The notes under the pieces: model-generated | Seen by the model: the letters and a program-made list of their open reading frames with translations, nothing else | Database searches by the model: none | Told to the model about the DNA's origin: nothing | Shown: positions 42,579-51,900 of the stretch, in pieces | Position numbering within the stretch: position 1 is the stretch's first letter | Layout of the letters: every line of letters begins with the position of its first letter | Translations under genes and position numbers: made by a program | NCBI GenBank assembly: GCA_001789205.1 | Contig: MFYT01000054.1 | Span: 1-64,000 of the forward strand | Source of the DNA: Candidatus Raymondbacteria bacterium RIFOXYA2_FULL_49_16 | GTDB lineage: Bacteria > Fibrobacterota > OXYB2-FULL-49-7 > XYB2-FULL-49-35 | DNA length: 64,000 bases | Direction: 5' to 3'

Positions 42579-43523
42579 TTATTTTTTTAACTTGGTTTTT
42601 TCCCTGCCAATGCGGCTTATGATAACATACACAAGCAGGCCAAGCAGGACCATGGAAAAAGAAAAACAACCATAGGCCACTTTCCAGCTGATGTGGCGGG
42701 TCATCATGCTGTATTCGGACATGCCGCCAATGCCCGCGATAAGATTGAGGGGCATAAAAACGATATTGATGATGGTAAGCCGCTTGATAAGCACATTCAG
42801 GTTGTTGTTCACCACGCCCGCGCGCGCGTCCATAAGGGACGAAAGGACGTTTGAATAGATTTCGGCCTGTTTGTAGCACTGCGTGTTATCGATGACCAAA
42901 TCGTCGAGCGCTTCGAGCTCTTCCTTTGTGATGCCCAGTTTTCCCGCGTTGTATTTGAGCTTTTCAATCACCATGCTATTGGCGTTTATGGAATTAAGAT
43001 AATAGACCAGGCTCTTTCCCAGGGTGAACATATGAATGAGGTACTTGTTCTCCATGGATTGGTTCACCTTCTGCTCAATCTCCCCTGAAATCATGTTAAT
43101 AATCCGTAGATGCTCAAAATAGTGATAGATGGTGCGTCCAAGGAGCTTGATGAGAACCTCATTCAACGAGGCCACGCGTAAAAACTGGCGGCCTTCGAAA
43201 AAGGGGAAGTCGTCGGAACTGACAACGATGAGCGAGTCTTTGAACTTGAAGATACCGATGGAACAGACCTTGAACAGAAGCTCGTCTTCGGCCGACCGGT
43301 TGGTGGGGCGCTTGAAAATGATGGCAACGTGGTCGAGTTCGAATTCGAGACGGGAGATTTCATCCGGGTCCAGGGCTGAACTGAGGGTGTGCTCGTCAAC
43401 GTTGTAATTTTTTATAAGGAGTTCTTTTTCAGCGCTGTCGGGGCTTATGCAGACAAGGATGGTGCTGTTTTCTCGGTTGCTTGCGGCTATTGCGCCATTG
43501 GTGAGGTCGAATTTCTTGATCAT
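42579..43523 (-). CDS. CorA-like divalent cation transporter (GMS variant)
   Basis: A 314-residue CorA-family protein: N-terminal cytoplasmic alpha/beta domain, long helices (about 140-250), and two C-terminal transmembrane helices (about 255-275 and 285-305) with a Lys-rich tail. The signature GMN before the first loop is GMS here (IAGIGGMSEYS). In classical CorA the GMN asparagine binds hydrated Mg2+ and is required, so selectivity or function may differ. I recall GMS in a CorA-like subgroup, which I cannot verify. It stands alone between gaps. Confidence 0.85.
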   Translation of the reverse strand: MIKKFDLTNGAIAASNRENSTILVCISPDSAEKELLIKNYNVDEHTLSSALDPDEISRLEFELDHVAIIFKRPTNRSAEDELLFKVCSIGIFKFKDSLIVVSSDDFPFFEGRQFLRVASLNEVLIKLLGRTIYHYFEHLRIINMISGEIEQKVNQSMENKYLIHMFTLGKSLVYYLNSINANSMVIEKLKYNAGKLGITKEELEALDDLVIDNTQCYKQAEIYSNVLSSLMDARAGVVNNNLNVLIKRLTIINIVFMPLNLIAGIGGMSEYSMMTRHISWKVAYGCFSFSMVLLGLLVYVIISRIGREKTKLKK

Positions 43524-43691
43524 GGGTCCGCGCTCCCCAAATCCGGAAAAATTGTTCCCTCACAAAATAGCTATTCAAGCCGGGAAATTCAAAGGCTAAA
43601 GTGAAGGCGCACGCGGCACTAAGCGGCACTAAAAGGAGATATATTCAAGGACCACAGGCTTTGCCAAGATTGGATAGTCACATCGGCATTA

Positions 43692-43718
43692 GGGCGTCAT
43701 TCATTCAACGAATGCCCC
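43692..43718. repeat. Hairpin sharing the 65-bp repeat arm
   Basis: GGGCGTCATTC (43692-43702) is identical to the arm of the 36.7-kb tandem units; here the second arm is altered (GAATG then CCCCC) and followed by T-rich sequence, so it could act as a terminator on the plus strand. Confidence 0.45.
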
Positions 43719-43754
43719 CTTTTTCTTCTTTGCTCATGAGTGAAGCGATCTTTT

Positions 43755-43961
43755 TCACGAAAGATCCTTTCCCCATAGTGTAATGGTTTCTGTCGTTCTG
43801 GTACTTGGATGCCAGGACACCTCAACTAAAATGTCGATAATGGGTTTGGCCGGGATTCCAGGTATTGAGGTGCTGCCATAATGCTCAATTCTCAATGCGA
43901 GTTCCGAGCCGAGTGTCTTCAAGATCCAGGCCTTGAGCTCTTCATATTTGCTTGGCCACAC
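43755..43961 (-). pseudogene. GrpB-family nucleotidyltransferase-like remnant
   Basis: The reading VWPSKYEELKAWILKTLG and IEHYGSTSIPGIPAKPIIDILVEV is the N-terminal third of a GrpB/YqkA protein (normally ~170 residues). Similarity ends after DILVEV; another frame downstream gives a short run to about 43700 but no full domain. The upstream frame also lacks a normal start. I read this as a decayed gene. The gaps on either side, 43524-43754 and 43962-44340, are otherwise empty. Confidence 0.65.
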
Positions 43962-44340
43962 GGGGAAAGCTTATAGCAATTATTCATATTGTATTCGTAT
44001 GTCAGATGCCTTGTGGGGCAAGGCATCTCGGTAATCTTAGTTTCCCGTCCATAAACCCCTGAATAGAAATTGAGCATATCATTGTCATAGGGTTGGTCGA
44101 TTTTCAGCGTTCCGAAAATTCCAACCGCCAGCAAGGTGCCGGTAGATTTGGCTGGTCCGATTCTAAAATCTTTCATGGTTTTCTGGTTTCTTTCTCTTCG
44201 CCTTGCCTTTATGTATTGAGGCGTGTATTTTATTCTGGAGTATTGGCAGCCGGGTTTCACGCAATTTGTGCTAAGCGAACCGGGATTCGTTGAATACTCA
44301 GAAAAAACATTCAACCATATCCAAAACCGTACTCAAAAAC
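43962..44340. other. Gap upstream of grpB remnant, no supported gene
   Basis: A minus-strand open frame from ATG 44176 reads MKDFRIGPAKSTGTLLAVG and runs into the grpB remnant in another frame. It matches no family I know and overlaps the remnant, so I do not call it a gene. No promoter or RNA is apparent. Confidence 0.4.
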
Positions 44341-45324
44341 CTAAAGCCGTTTTATCCCGCGTCCGCGTGTGAGCGCATAATCGCGCGCTTTGAGCACAGT
44401 CGCGGGAATGGCTTCGTAGGGCAGTACCCCGGTGCCAATGCATGTATGTTGGCGCACCGCGGAGAGCTCCACAATCCGGTCGATTTCCTCGAAGGCCTTC
44501 CAGATATCGGCCAAGGTCAGGACTTTGGGATCCATGTTTACCCGTACCACTACGTCCGGATAGCGTTCCATGGTTTTCATGAACAGCGCCTGGTCGGTTT
44601 CCGATGGACAGATAACATACATGGTCCCGGTTTCAAGCAGGGATTCAACAATGGGCGCTGTATTACCGCCGATAATGCAGGGCACCGGCTTTCCGGCCGT
44701 GGCAGAGGCTGCGGCAATAAGACCAGCGAGAGCCGGCAGTTCCATGCCTCTGAAATCATCGGGTGAAAGCAGGGGAGGGGTGGCTGCGGATTCGAACAGG
44801 GAAACGCCAAGGCCAGCGTTGACAATGGCCCTGCAGAACTCTTCCTGCGCAGCCGCCAGATGCACCAGCGCTTTTCTCACGTCATCTGGGTCAGTGACCG
44901 CTTCGCAGAGAAGCGTATTGAGCCCAACAAGGGCCGCGGCAATGGAAAAGGGACCGCTCACCGGAACGCGCACGTCAGCGTCAGGATGGGCTGCTGCAAA
45001 GCGCTTCGCGGTTTCCAGGACCATGGGCATGCGGCCGTCCACAGACGGATTATACTGTTTCAGCGAAGGAATATCGTTTGTCGAGGTGCAGACAGGCCGC
45101 GAAACAGCCGGGACGCCAGCGCCTTCTGGTTCTCCAATTATGGCGCCATACGCTTCAGCTTCTATATTATAGATATCGATGCCTATGACAACAGGTGAAT
45201 GGCGGTAGCAGCGAAAGGCCTCTGAGTGCGCATCGTACAACAGAGAGCCGCTGCGTGAGACCTCCCAGGGGGTCTTGTTGATCAGCCGTGCCGCGTGCTC
45301 ATAAACTGCGGGTGCGAAATCCAT
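44341..45324 (-). CDS. Uroporphyrinogen decarboxylase (URO-D) family protein
   Basis: A 327-residue TIM-barrel protein of the URO-D/MtaA superfamily: SPVVIGIDIYNIEAEAYG near residue 43, PVSGPFSIAA, PCIIGGNTAPIVESLLETG and VRVNMDPKVL. The heme enzyme's early FRQAGR motif is absent, so it is more likely a methyltransferase-like or uncharacterised paralogue (corrinoid-dependent members include MtaA/MtbA) than HemE. No corrinoid protein is nearby. It is divergent from citrate synthase with 127 bases between the starts. Confidence 0.75.
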   Translation of the reverse strand: MDFAPAVYEHAARLINKTPWEVSRSGSLLYDAHSEAFRCYRHSPVVIGIDIYNIEAEAYGAIIGEPEGAGVPAVSRPVCTSTNDIPSLKQYNPSVDGRMPMVLETAKRFAAAHPDADVRVPVSGPFSIAAALVGLNTLLCEAVTDPDDVRKALVHLAAAQEEFCRAIVNAGLGVSLFESAATPPLLSPDDFRGMELPALAGLIAAASATAGKPVPCIIGGNTAPIVESLLETGTMYVICPSETDQALFMKTMERYPDVVVRVNMDPKVLTLADIWKAFEEIDRIVELSAVRQHTCIGTGVLPYEAIPATVLKARDYALTRGRGIKRL

Positions 45325-45451
45325 GGGATTAAAAATGCATATTAAACGTCTTAAAAGGCAAAAGCTCTGCGAAAATCATTGATTGCGGGCCTGTGATTTT
45401 GCGATTTTATTGCATCACATTGAACGGAAAACCTGTTTCGCGGAGGAACAC

Positions 45452-46753
45452 ATGGATGGATTGACCCAGATGTCTGAAAAAGCGGTTCTTACATTGCCGG
45501 GCAAGCGCATTGAGCTGCCCCTGTTTGAGGGTTCAGAGGGAGAGCGGGCCATTGACATTGGCGCTTTGCGAAAAGAGGCTGGATGCATCACGTTTGACAA
45601 TGGTTTTTCGAACACGGCTTCGTGCCTCTCTGATATTTGCTTTATTGACGGGGAAAAGGGCATACTCAGGTACCGTGGATACGATATCGAGGACATTGCG
45701 GCGCACTGTACCTTTGTTGAGGTGGCCTATCTTTTGGTGCATGGCAAGTTGCCTACTGAACCAGAGCTCAAGACCTTCAGCGAGTACCTGAACGAGCACT
45801 CCATGATCCACGAGGACATGCAGAATTTTTTCAACGGCATGCCCCCGCAGTCGCATCCTATGGCCATTCTTTCCTCCATGGTCACTTCGCTCTCCAGCTT
45901 TTACCCGCACATCATGGACGCTGATCCCAACTTTGACATCACGGCAGCACGGCTCATCTCAAAGGTGCGCACCATTGCCGCTTTTTCGTACAAGAAGTCG
46001 CGGGGTGAACCCGTGGTGTATCCGCGCCACGACCTTCCCTACTGCGCCAATTTCCTCAACATGATGTTCCAGTCGCCCGTAAAGCAGTACGAGATACGGC
46101 CTGAGGTCGTTGAGGCGCTGAACAAGCTCCTGATTTTGCACGCTGACCACGAGCAGAACTGCTCAACCTCCACAGTGCGCATGGTGGCAAGCTCTGGCGC
46201 AAACCTCTACGCGGCAATGTCCGCTGGCGTTTCAGCGCTCTGGGGGCCATACCACGGCGGCGCAAATCAGGCGGTCATTGAGATGCTCAACGAGATCATC
46301 AATGATAACATGAACATTAAAAAGTATATTGCCAAGGCCAAGGACAAAAACGACAAGTTCCGGCTCATGGGATTCGGCCATGCAGTATACAAAAACTTCG
46401 ACCCGCGCTCCAAGTTCATCAAGGGCGTCTGCGACAATCTTCTGGCGAAGATGAAGATTATCGACCCGCTGCTTGACGTTGCCAAGCAACTGGAGGAAGC
46501 GGCACTGAGCGATTCCTATTTTATTGAACGCAAGCTTTATCCCAATGTGGATTTTTATTCAGGAATCATCTACCGCGCAATAGGCATTCCCACAAACATG
46601 CTCACGGTCATGTTCGCCATTGGCCGGTTGCCCGGATGGATCGCCCACTGGAAAGAGACTGTGGATAACAAGCACTGGAAGATCTGGCGGCCCAGGCAGG
46701 TATATGTGGGGCCAGCGCGGCGCGACTTTATTCCCATGAATAAGAGGGCGTAG
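45452..46753 (+). CDS. gltA: Citrate synthase (type II)
   Basis: Condenses acetyl-CoA with oxaloacetate. The 433-residue protein is the GltA type: YRGYDIEDIAAHCTFVEVAYLL, catalytic His in ILHADHEQNCSTSTVRM, His in GFGHAVYKNFDPRS, and Asp in NVDFYSGIIYRAIGIP. ATG 45452 has GGAGGAA upstream and begins MDGLTQMSEKAVLTLPG; the open frame starting at 45383 was rejected. It stands as a single gene ending at a strong hairpin (46774-46808), with a MITE-like repeat beyond. Confidence 0.96.
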   Translation: MDGLTQMSEKAVLTLPGKRIELPLFEGSEGERAIDIGALRKEAGCITFDNGFSNTASCLSDICFIDGEKGILRYRGYDIEDIAAHCTFVEVAYLLVHGKLPTEPELKTFSEYLNEHSMIHEDMQNFFNGMPPQSHPMAILSSMVTSLSSFYPHIMDADPNFDITAARLISKVRTIAAFSYKKSRGEPVVYPRHDLPYCANFLNMMFQSPVKQYEIRPEVVEALNKLLILHADHEQNCSTSTVRMVASSGANLYAAMSAGVSALWGPYHGGANQAVIEMLNEIINDNMNIKKYIAKAKDKNDKFRLMGFGHAVYKNFDPRSKFIKGVCDNLLAKMKIIDPLLDVAKQLEEAALSDSYFIERKLYPNVDFYSGIIYRAIGIPTNMLTVMFAIGRLPGWIAHWKETVDNKHWKIWRPRQVYVGPARRDFIPMNKRA

Positions 46754-46773
46754 GCGGTTTAGCCCAGAAAAGT

Positions 46774-46808
46774 GCCACGGCCCTTCGACTTCGCTCAGGG
46801 GCCGTGGC
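46774..46808. terminator. Hairpin with conserved loop, copy 5; likely gltA terminator
   Basis: GCCACGGCCC (46774-46783) and GGGCCGTGGC (46799-46808) form a perfect 10-bp stem around TTCGACTTCGCTCA plus one G, 20 bases after the gltA stop. There is no U-run, but position and strength suit a transcript 3' end. It is the strongest member of the conserved-loop family. Confidence 0.7.
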
Positions 46809-46830
46809 TTGTAATCCCCGGAATTATGCC

Positions 46831-47028
46831 CTAGTGCCATGACCATTTATTTTTTTCACTTCGAGTTAAAGAAAGACCCCTGTTTTGTCATTTCGAATCA
46901 GCCGCAGGCTGATGAGAAATCCCCTTGGTTTTAAATGTATTAGAACAACGGAGATGTCTCGCCCGAAGCGTGCTCGACTTGACATTGCCAAGGCTTTCCG
47001 TGTAATAACTTTGTGGTCACGGCACTAG
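46831..47028. mobile_element. MITE-like element with 15-bp terminal inverted repeats
   Basis: CTAGTGCCATGACCA (46831-46845) is the inverted repeat of TGGTCACGGCACTAG (47014-47028) at 14 of 15 positions, enclosing 198 bases with no ORF. Inside is an imperfect palindrome around AATCAGCCGCAGGCTGATG. The right end recurs at 81-95. Small size, terminal repeats and lack of coding suggest a non-autonomous element; no transposase with these ends is in the window, and target-site duplication is not clear. Confidence 0.6.
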
Positions 47029-47052
47029 GCTTATTTATTTCAAGTATTCTTT

Positions 47053-48720
47053 CTAGGTTATGGGCGTTGTCCCGTACACGGCACCCTTAAGCTCAAGCTG
47101 AGCAACCTCTGCCGACGAACAGGTAATGCTCAGGGGAATTCCAGCCTTTAGTTTTTTCCCGGCAATGGTTCCCACTGCATGCGAAAGGCCGCTCCAGATG
47201 GCCTTATTATATTGAATAATAACAGGCATGGTCTTTTTTTCCTGCATGGCCCTGATCTTCAGGATTTCACCCATTGGCCTGCCATTTGGCAATGCGCCGC
47301 CGGTTGATCTGAAAGCTTTTCCGTCCTTACACTGGGTCATGATAATACGAAGATCTTTGTTTGCCGGAGGTTTTACTACCACCGTAATTGTATTATGACC
47401 TGTGGGGGTAAAACGTGCGCGCAGGTCTTTAATTTCTAAAGGTACTTTTACGCCTTCCTCAACGCCAAGCGCATGTTTCTCATTCCCGTACGCACCAAAG
47501 CCAAGAAGGCACATTTGTTCCGGGCCCAACAGCACAGTATTGTTTTTCAGCTGTGGGACAAAACCTGAATCGTGAAATAAAAGCGAACAAGGACCGTTTT
47601 TTGGCACAGGCATTTTCTGGAACAATTGCGAGGGGTTCACAACAGTGACAAGCGCGTCTTTTCCGAGCGTGGAATAGTAGCCATATGGTTCGGCCAAACC
47701 AGGCGTTCCGCCCCAGGTGCGTGTAGAGCCTTGTTCGAGAAAGGGCGCAAAAAGCGCCTGGGCCTTTGCGAAAAACCTGGCGGCCGTGTTGCCTAAAAGC
47801 CCCAGATCGCCATAGTAAGTATTCACCAAGCCCCCGCGCGCAAGCGAGAGTAGGAGCATTGCCTTCCAGGCAGCGGTCTTTCGGTTGTAGCAGGTGCCGG
47901 TGTTTCCCACCATAAAGCCCGCATTGTCGATTCTTTTCAGAGGAATGCCATTCATCGCAAAATGACGCACCATGTGGTCTGAATAGATATCTTTTGAACG
48001 CCAGAAATTGGCGCAGGCAACATCAGCGGGCCGCGGATCGCCACAATAGAGCGAGGCGAAGACAGTAAGCCATTTTTTATCAATGGTCTTTGTAAAGGGA
48101 ATAGAAGTATTGTTAATAATGCCGCCAAAGCCGTTATATGCCAGAAAGATCGCGTCTTGGTTTTTTTTCCTGAATGCTGTCAGGCCAGCGTACAGTGCGG
48201 CGCTGTTTTTTTCCCGGATTTTTTCGGGCAGCATTGTTTTCTGGGCTTGTTCTGTTGCAGCGTCAAAGTCTGCAAAATCGAGCTTGAAAACGCGCACACC
48301 CTGGGTGTACCAATGCTGGAGCGCTGCTAAAAAGTCTTTCAGGAACGGTCCCGCGAAGAGGGACGCGCACGAAGCGTCGCGATTCAGCGATCCTTTCCAT
48401 GCAGGCGAAACGCCTACTTTTGAAAAGTCGAGACAATTGACCGAAAACCAGAGGCCGGGGAGAACGTGGTTGTCTTTGCATGCCTTGAGCCAGCGATATG
48501 GGCCTTTTGGCCACGAGCGGTTGCGCCATGTCCGGTAGCCGCTGTTGGGTGTGTACCAGAAAGCGTCCATGAGGTAGCAATCGAGCCGCGCACCGGCTTT
48601 TCGCAGACGCAGGAAATGGTCAAACTGGACCATTGCCAGCGATTCATTGAGCTCCTTGCTGTCCGAGAGCTCGTCGTAGGCAGACCAGTTGATGTAGACG
48701 TAGAGGGGAGAGGGCACCAT
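47053..48720 (-). CDS. GH36/GH27-type alpha-galactosidase-like hydrolase
   Basis: A 555-residue TIM-barrel glycoside hydrolase. The barrel begins YVYINWSAYDEL and has LDCYLMDAFWYTP, GLWFSVNCLDFS, VRVFKLDFADFDAATE (the Asp in KLDF is the expected nucleophile), and a later SDHMVRHFAMNG; a C-terminal beta domain follows. This is the GH-D clan pattern. There is no signal peptide. ATG 48720 chosen; a longer frame upstream reads through the divergent promoter region. Alpha-galactoside cleavage is likely but not certain. Confidence 0.78.
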   Translation of the reverse strand: MVPSPLYVYINWSAYDELSDSKELNESLAMVQFDHFLRLRKAGARLDCYLMDAFWYTPNSGYRTWRNRSWPKGPYRWLKACKDNHVLPGLWFSVNCLDFSKVGVSPAWKGSLNRDASCASLFAGPFLKDFLAALQHWYTQGVRVFKLDFADFDAATEQAQKTMLPEKIREKNSAALYAGLTAFRKKNQDAIFLAYNGFGGIINNTSIPFTKTIDKKWLTVFASLYCGDPRPADVACANFWRSKDIYSDHMVRHFAMNGIPLKRIDNAGFMVGNTGTCYNRKTAAWKAMLLLSLARGGLVNTYYGDLGLLGNTAARFFAKAQALFAPFLEQGSTRTWGGTPGLAEPYGYYSTLGKDALVTVVNPSQLFQKMPVPKNGPCSLLFHDSGFVPQLKNNTVLLGPEQMCLLGFGAYGNEKHALGVEEGVKVPLEIKDLRARFTPTGHNTITVVVKPPANKDLRIIMTQCKDGKAFRSTGGALPNGRPMGEILKIRAMQEKKTMPVIIQYNKAIWSGLSHAVGTIAGKKLKAGIPLSITCSSAEVAQLELKGAVYGTTPIT

Positions 48721-48936
48721 GCTCAATTCCTTTGTACAACGGCTTAAAAAAGGGGCGCATTTTGTTTGTAAAAAATAACCCTTCAAGACAGCTAAAACAA
48801 GGGGTAACAATTTATAGCCGTTTTTTTGAAGGGAATGAAAAAAACCAATGAACTAAAATCTGTCGCCAGTGAAAAATTTAAAAGGTTATATTCCTGGAAA
48901 TGAGAGATTATATGGGGTATTATGAAAGGAGTTGCT
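48721..48936. promoter_or_regulatory. Divergent promoter region with inverted repeats
   Basis: The 216-base gap between the divergent GH36-like and macroglobulin genes contains two interleaved inverted repeats: AACGGCT (48738-48744) with AGCCGTT (48816-48822), and CCCTTCAA (48779-48786) with TTGAAGGG (48826-48833). These could be operator half-sites or a fold. I could not place a convincing -35/-10 pair. Confidence 0.35.
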
Positions 48937-51900
48937 ATGGCGCACATCAGCCGTGCCTGTGCGGCAACCATGGTTATCTGCTTTGCGCTTATCTGTTGTC
49001 AAGCAGCCGGGAGGACAGCAGTCATGTCCGCTGACACCTATACCGCTGATTGGCGCACCATTGACTCACTCAAGGACCAAGGGCTCACGGAGTCGGCCCT
49101 AAAGATAGTGGACGCCATTTACACAAAGGCCAAAGCCAGCCAAAATGCTGACCAGATGATCAAGGCGATCATCTTCAAGATGCGGTTTGAGTCATACAAA
49201 GAGGAGTACGCGTTTATCAAGGCCTTGGACAGGCTGAACAAGGAATTTACGGACGCGGCATTCCCCATAGCGCCCCTGCTCCATTCCATGCTCGCCGAAT
49301 GTTACTGGCACTATTATCAGAACAACCGCTATCGTTTTTATAATCGCACGCAAACAGTGAACTTTGACCTCAAAGATATTCATACTTGGGACCTGCGGAC
49401 CATCATGGACCGGATGAGGAACGAATACAAGCTGTCGCTGCTGAACGCGGACAGCCTTAAGAAAATAAAGACCGATATGTATCATGAGGTCATCACGGAC
49501 CATGACGAGAGCCATATACTCAGGCCCACGGTATATGATGTTCTGGCGCACCGGGCAGTTGATTTTTTTTCTGCTGACGATGAAGGGCTCACCAAACCAG
49601 CCTTTGAGTTCACGCTGAACAATGCCGGCTACTTCAAGCCCTTTGAAGAGTTCGCGGAACTGTCCATTACGACCCAGGACACAGGCTCGCTCAAGTTCCA
49701 TGCCATCAAAATTCTGCAAGACCTGATAGCATTCCATGCAAAAGACCGCAATCCAGAGGCGCTCATTGACGTTGACTTGAAACGGCTGGCTTTTGTCAGG
49801 CAGCACGCGGTCCTTGCGGACAAAGACGCGCTTTACCTGAATGCGTTGCAGGCCCTGGAAAAGCGGTTCCCAAAGAGCCCTGCGTCCGCGGAAGTAACTT
49901 ATCGGATAGCGATGCTGTATCACGAATGGGCGGAAGCGTATCAGCCCCGCGGCAATCAACAGACCCGTTGGATGAATAAAAAGGCCCTGGAGGTGTGCGA
50001 GCAAGCCCAAAAGCAATTTCCCGGATCGTTCGGGGCCCGGCATTGCGCGCGCCTGACAGCGGAGATCAGGGCAAAAACCATGGGTTTTACCAACGAAGAG
50101 ATGAATGTTCCGGACAAGCCGTTCAAGGCATTATTGTCGTATAAGAATATTGAGAAAATCTACTGGAGACTGGTCCCCATCAGCATTGAGAAATACCGGA
50201 AAATGACCGAACACCACCATGACACTGATAGTCTTTTGGACACTTTTACCAAGCTCAAACCAATAAAAGAGTGGTCCACGCAGGCGCCCGACCCGGGTGA
50301 TTATCAGACCCATTCTGCCGAGGCGGAGATCCCCGCGACAGGCATTGGCCATTATCTGATCCTTGCGGCCACAGACCCGCAATTTTCCCACGATCATCAG
50401 GCCATAGCGTACAGCACAACGCAAGTATCGCATATCAGTTATATTGACCGCGTACGGCAGGAAAAGAACGGCGGCCACGAGTTCTACGTTCTGGACCGTG
50501 AAAAGGGCACGCCCATGAAAGGGGTGATTGTCAAGGTCTGGATGCAGGTATATGACGAAAAAGCGTGCAAGTACAAGAGAATCCTCCACGCCACACATGT
50601 GTCGGACCAGGAGGGGCATGTGCAGGTCCTGCCGGTAAAAAAAGATTACAATTCATGCTGGGTTGAGTTCATTAATGGCGAGGACCAGTTGTATCCCGAG
50701 GACGGCGAATTCAGCCTCAATTACTATGACAGGGACCGCAGGTCCAAGGAACTGCACACCTTCTTTTTTACGGACCGCGCCATATACAGGCCGGGACAAA
50801 CCATATATTTCAAAGGCATTGTTTTGCGCACAGACGGTGAAAAGAGCGAAATTGCCGCCAATACCAGCACAACGGTCCGGTTTTACAATGTCAACGAAGA
50901 GGAGGTCGCGAGCCTTAACCTTAAGACAAATAAATACGGTTCCGTTCACGGGAGCTTTGTCGCTCCGGTAAACACGCTGAATGGACAGATGTACATCAGC
51001 GGATACAACGGCGAGGCGTACTTTTCCGTTGAGGATTATAAACGGCCCAAGTTCGAGGTCACGGTAAACCCGTTTCAGGGAACACGACGGCTTGGCGAGA
51101 ACGTGCGCCTGGACGGATACGCAAAGGCCTATGCGGGCTCGGCCATCGATGGTGCGACAATAAAGTACCGCGTGGTGCGGCAGGCCCGCTTTCCAAACTG
51201 GTGGTGGTGCTGGTGGCGGCCGCCGTCATGGTCAGCGGCAACAGAGGTCTGTAACGGTGTTGGCGCGACCAATGACACCGGAGGGTTTGCTATTGATTTC
51301 ACGGCCATTCCCGACCAGGCCGTTCCCAAGACCGAGAACCCTATATTCACGTATACGGTCTATGTCGACGTGACGGATATGACCGGTGAAACGCGGTCAG
51401 GAGCCGGATACGTGAATATCGGCTATACATCACTGACGCTCGCCATTGGAATTCCGCAACAGGTAAGTAAAGAAACCGGACTCACCTTTCCCATTGCCAC
51501 GGCAAATCTGAACAGGACCTTTGAACCGGCCAAAGGGACGATCCTTGTGTATAGGCTTAAAACACCGTCACAGGTGTTTCGCAGCAGGTTGTGGGAGCGT
51601 CCGGATACAGCAATCATGACACAAGAACAACACGAATCGCGGTTTCCGTTTGACCAATACGGCGACGAGATGAATATCGCATCATGGGAGAAAGGCGATA
51701 AAATCCTTGAGGCGGCATTTGACACGCAGAAGGAAAAAGAAGCGGACCTCGCCGCGCTCAAGAAGCGTCAGCCCGGGGTCTATGTACTGGAGGCGCGCAC
51801 CAAGGACCAATTTGGCCAGGACGTTATTGACATCAGGTATTTTACGCTGTTTTCTGAAAAAGAACGCGGCCTGCCCTATGCCATGGCCGACTGGTATATG

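Noticed and set aside
43919-44176. Minus-strand ORF beginning MKDFRIGPAKSTG
   Set aside because: No known family, no ribosome site, and it overlaps the grpB remnant in another frame.
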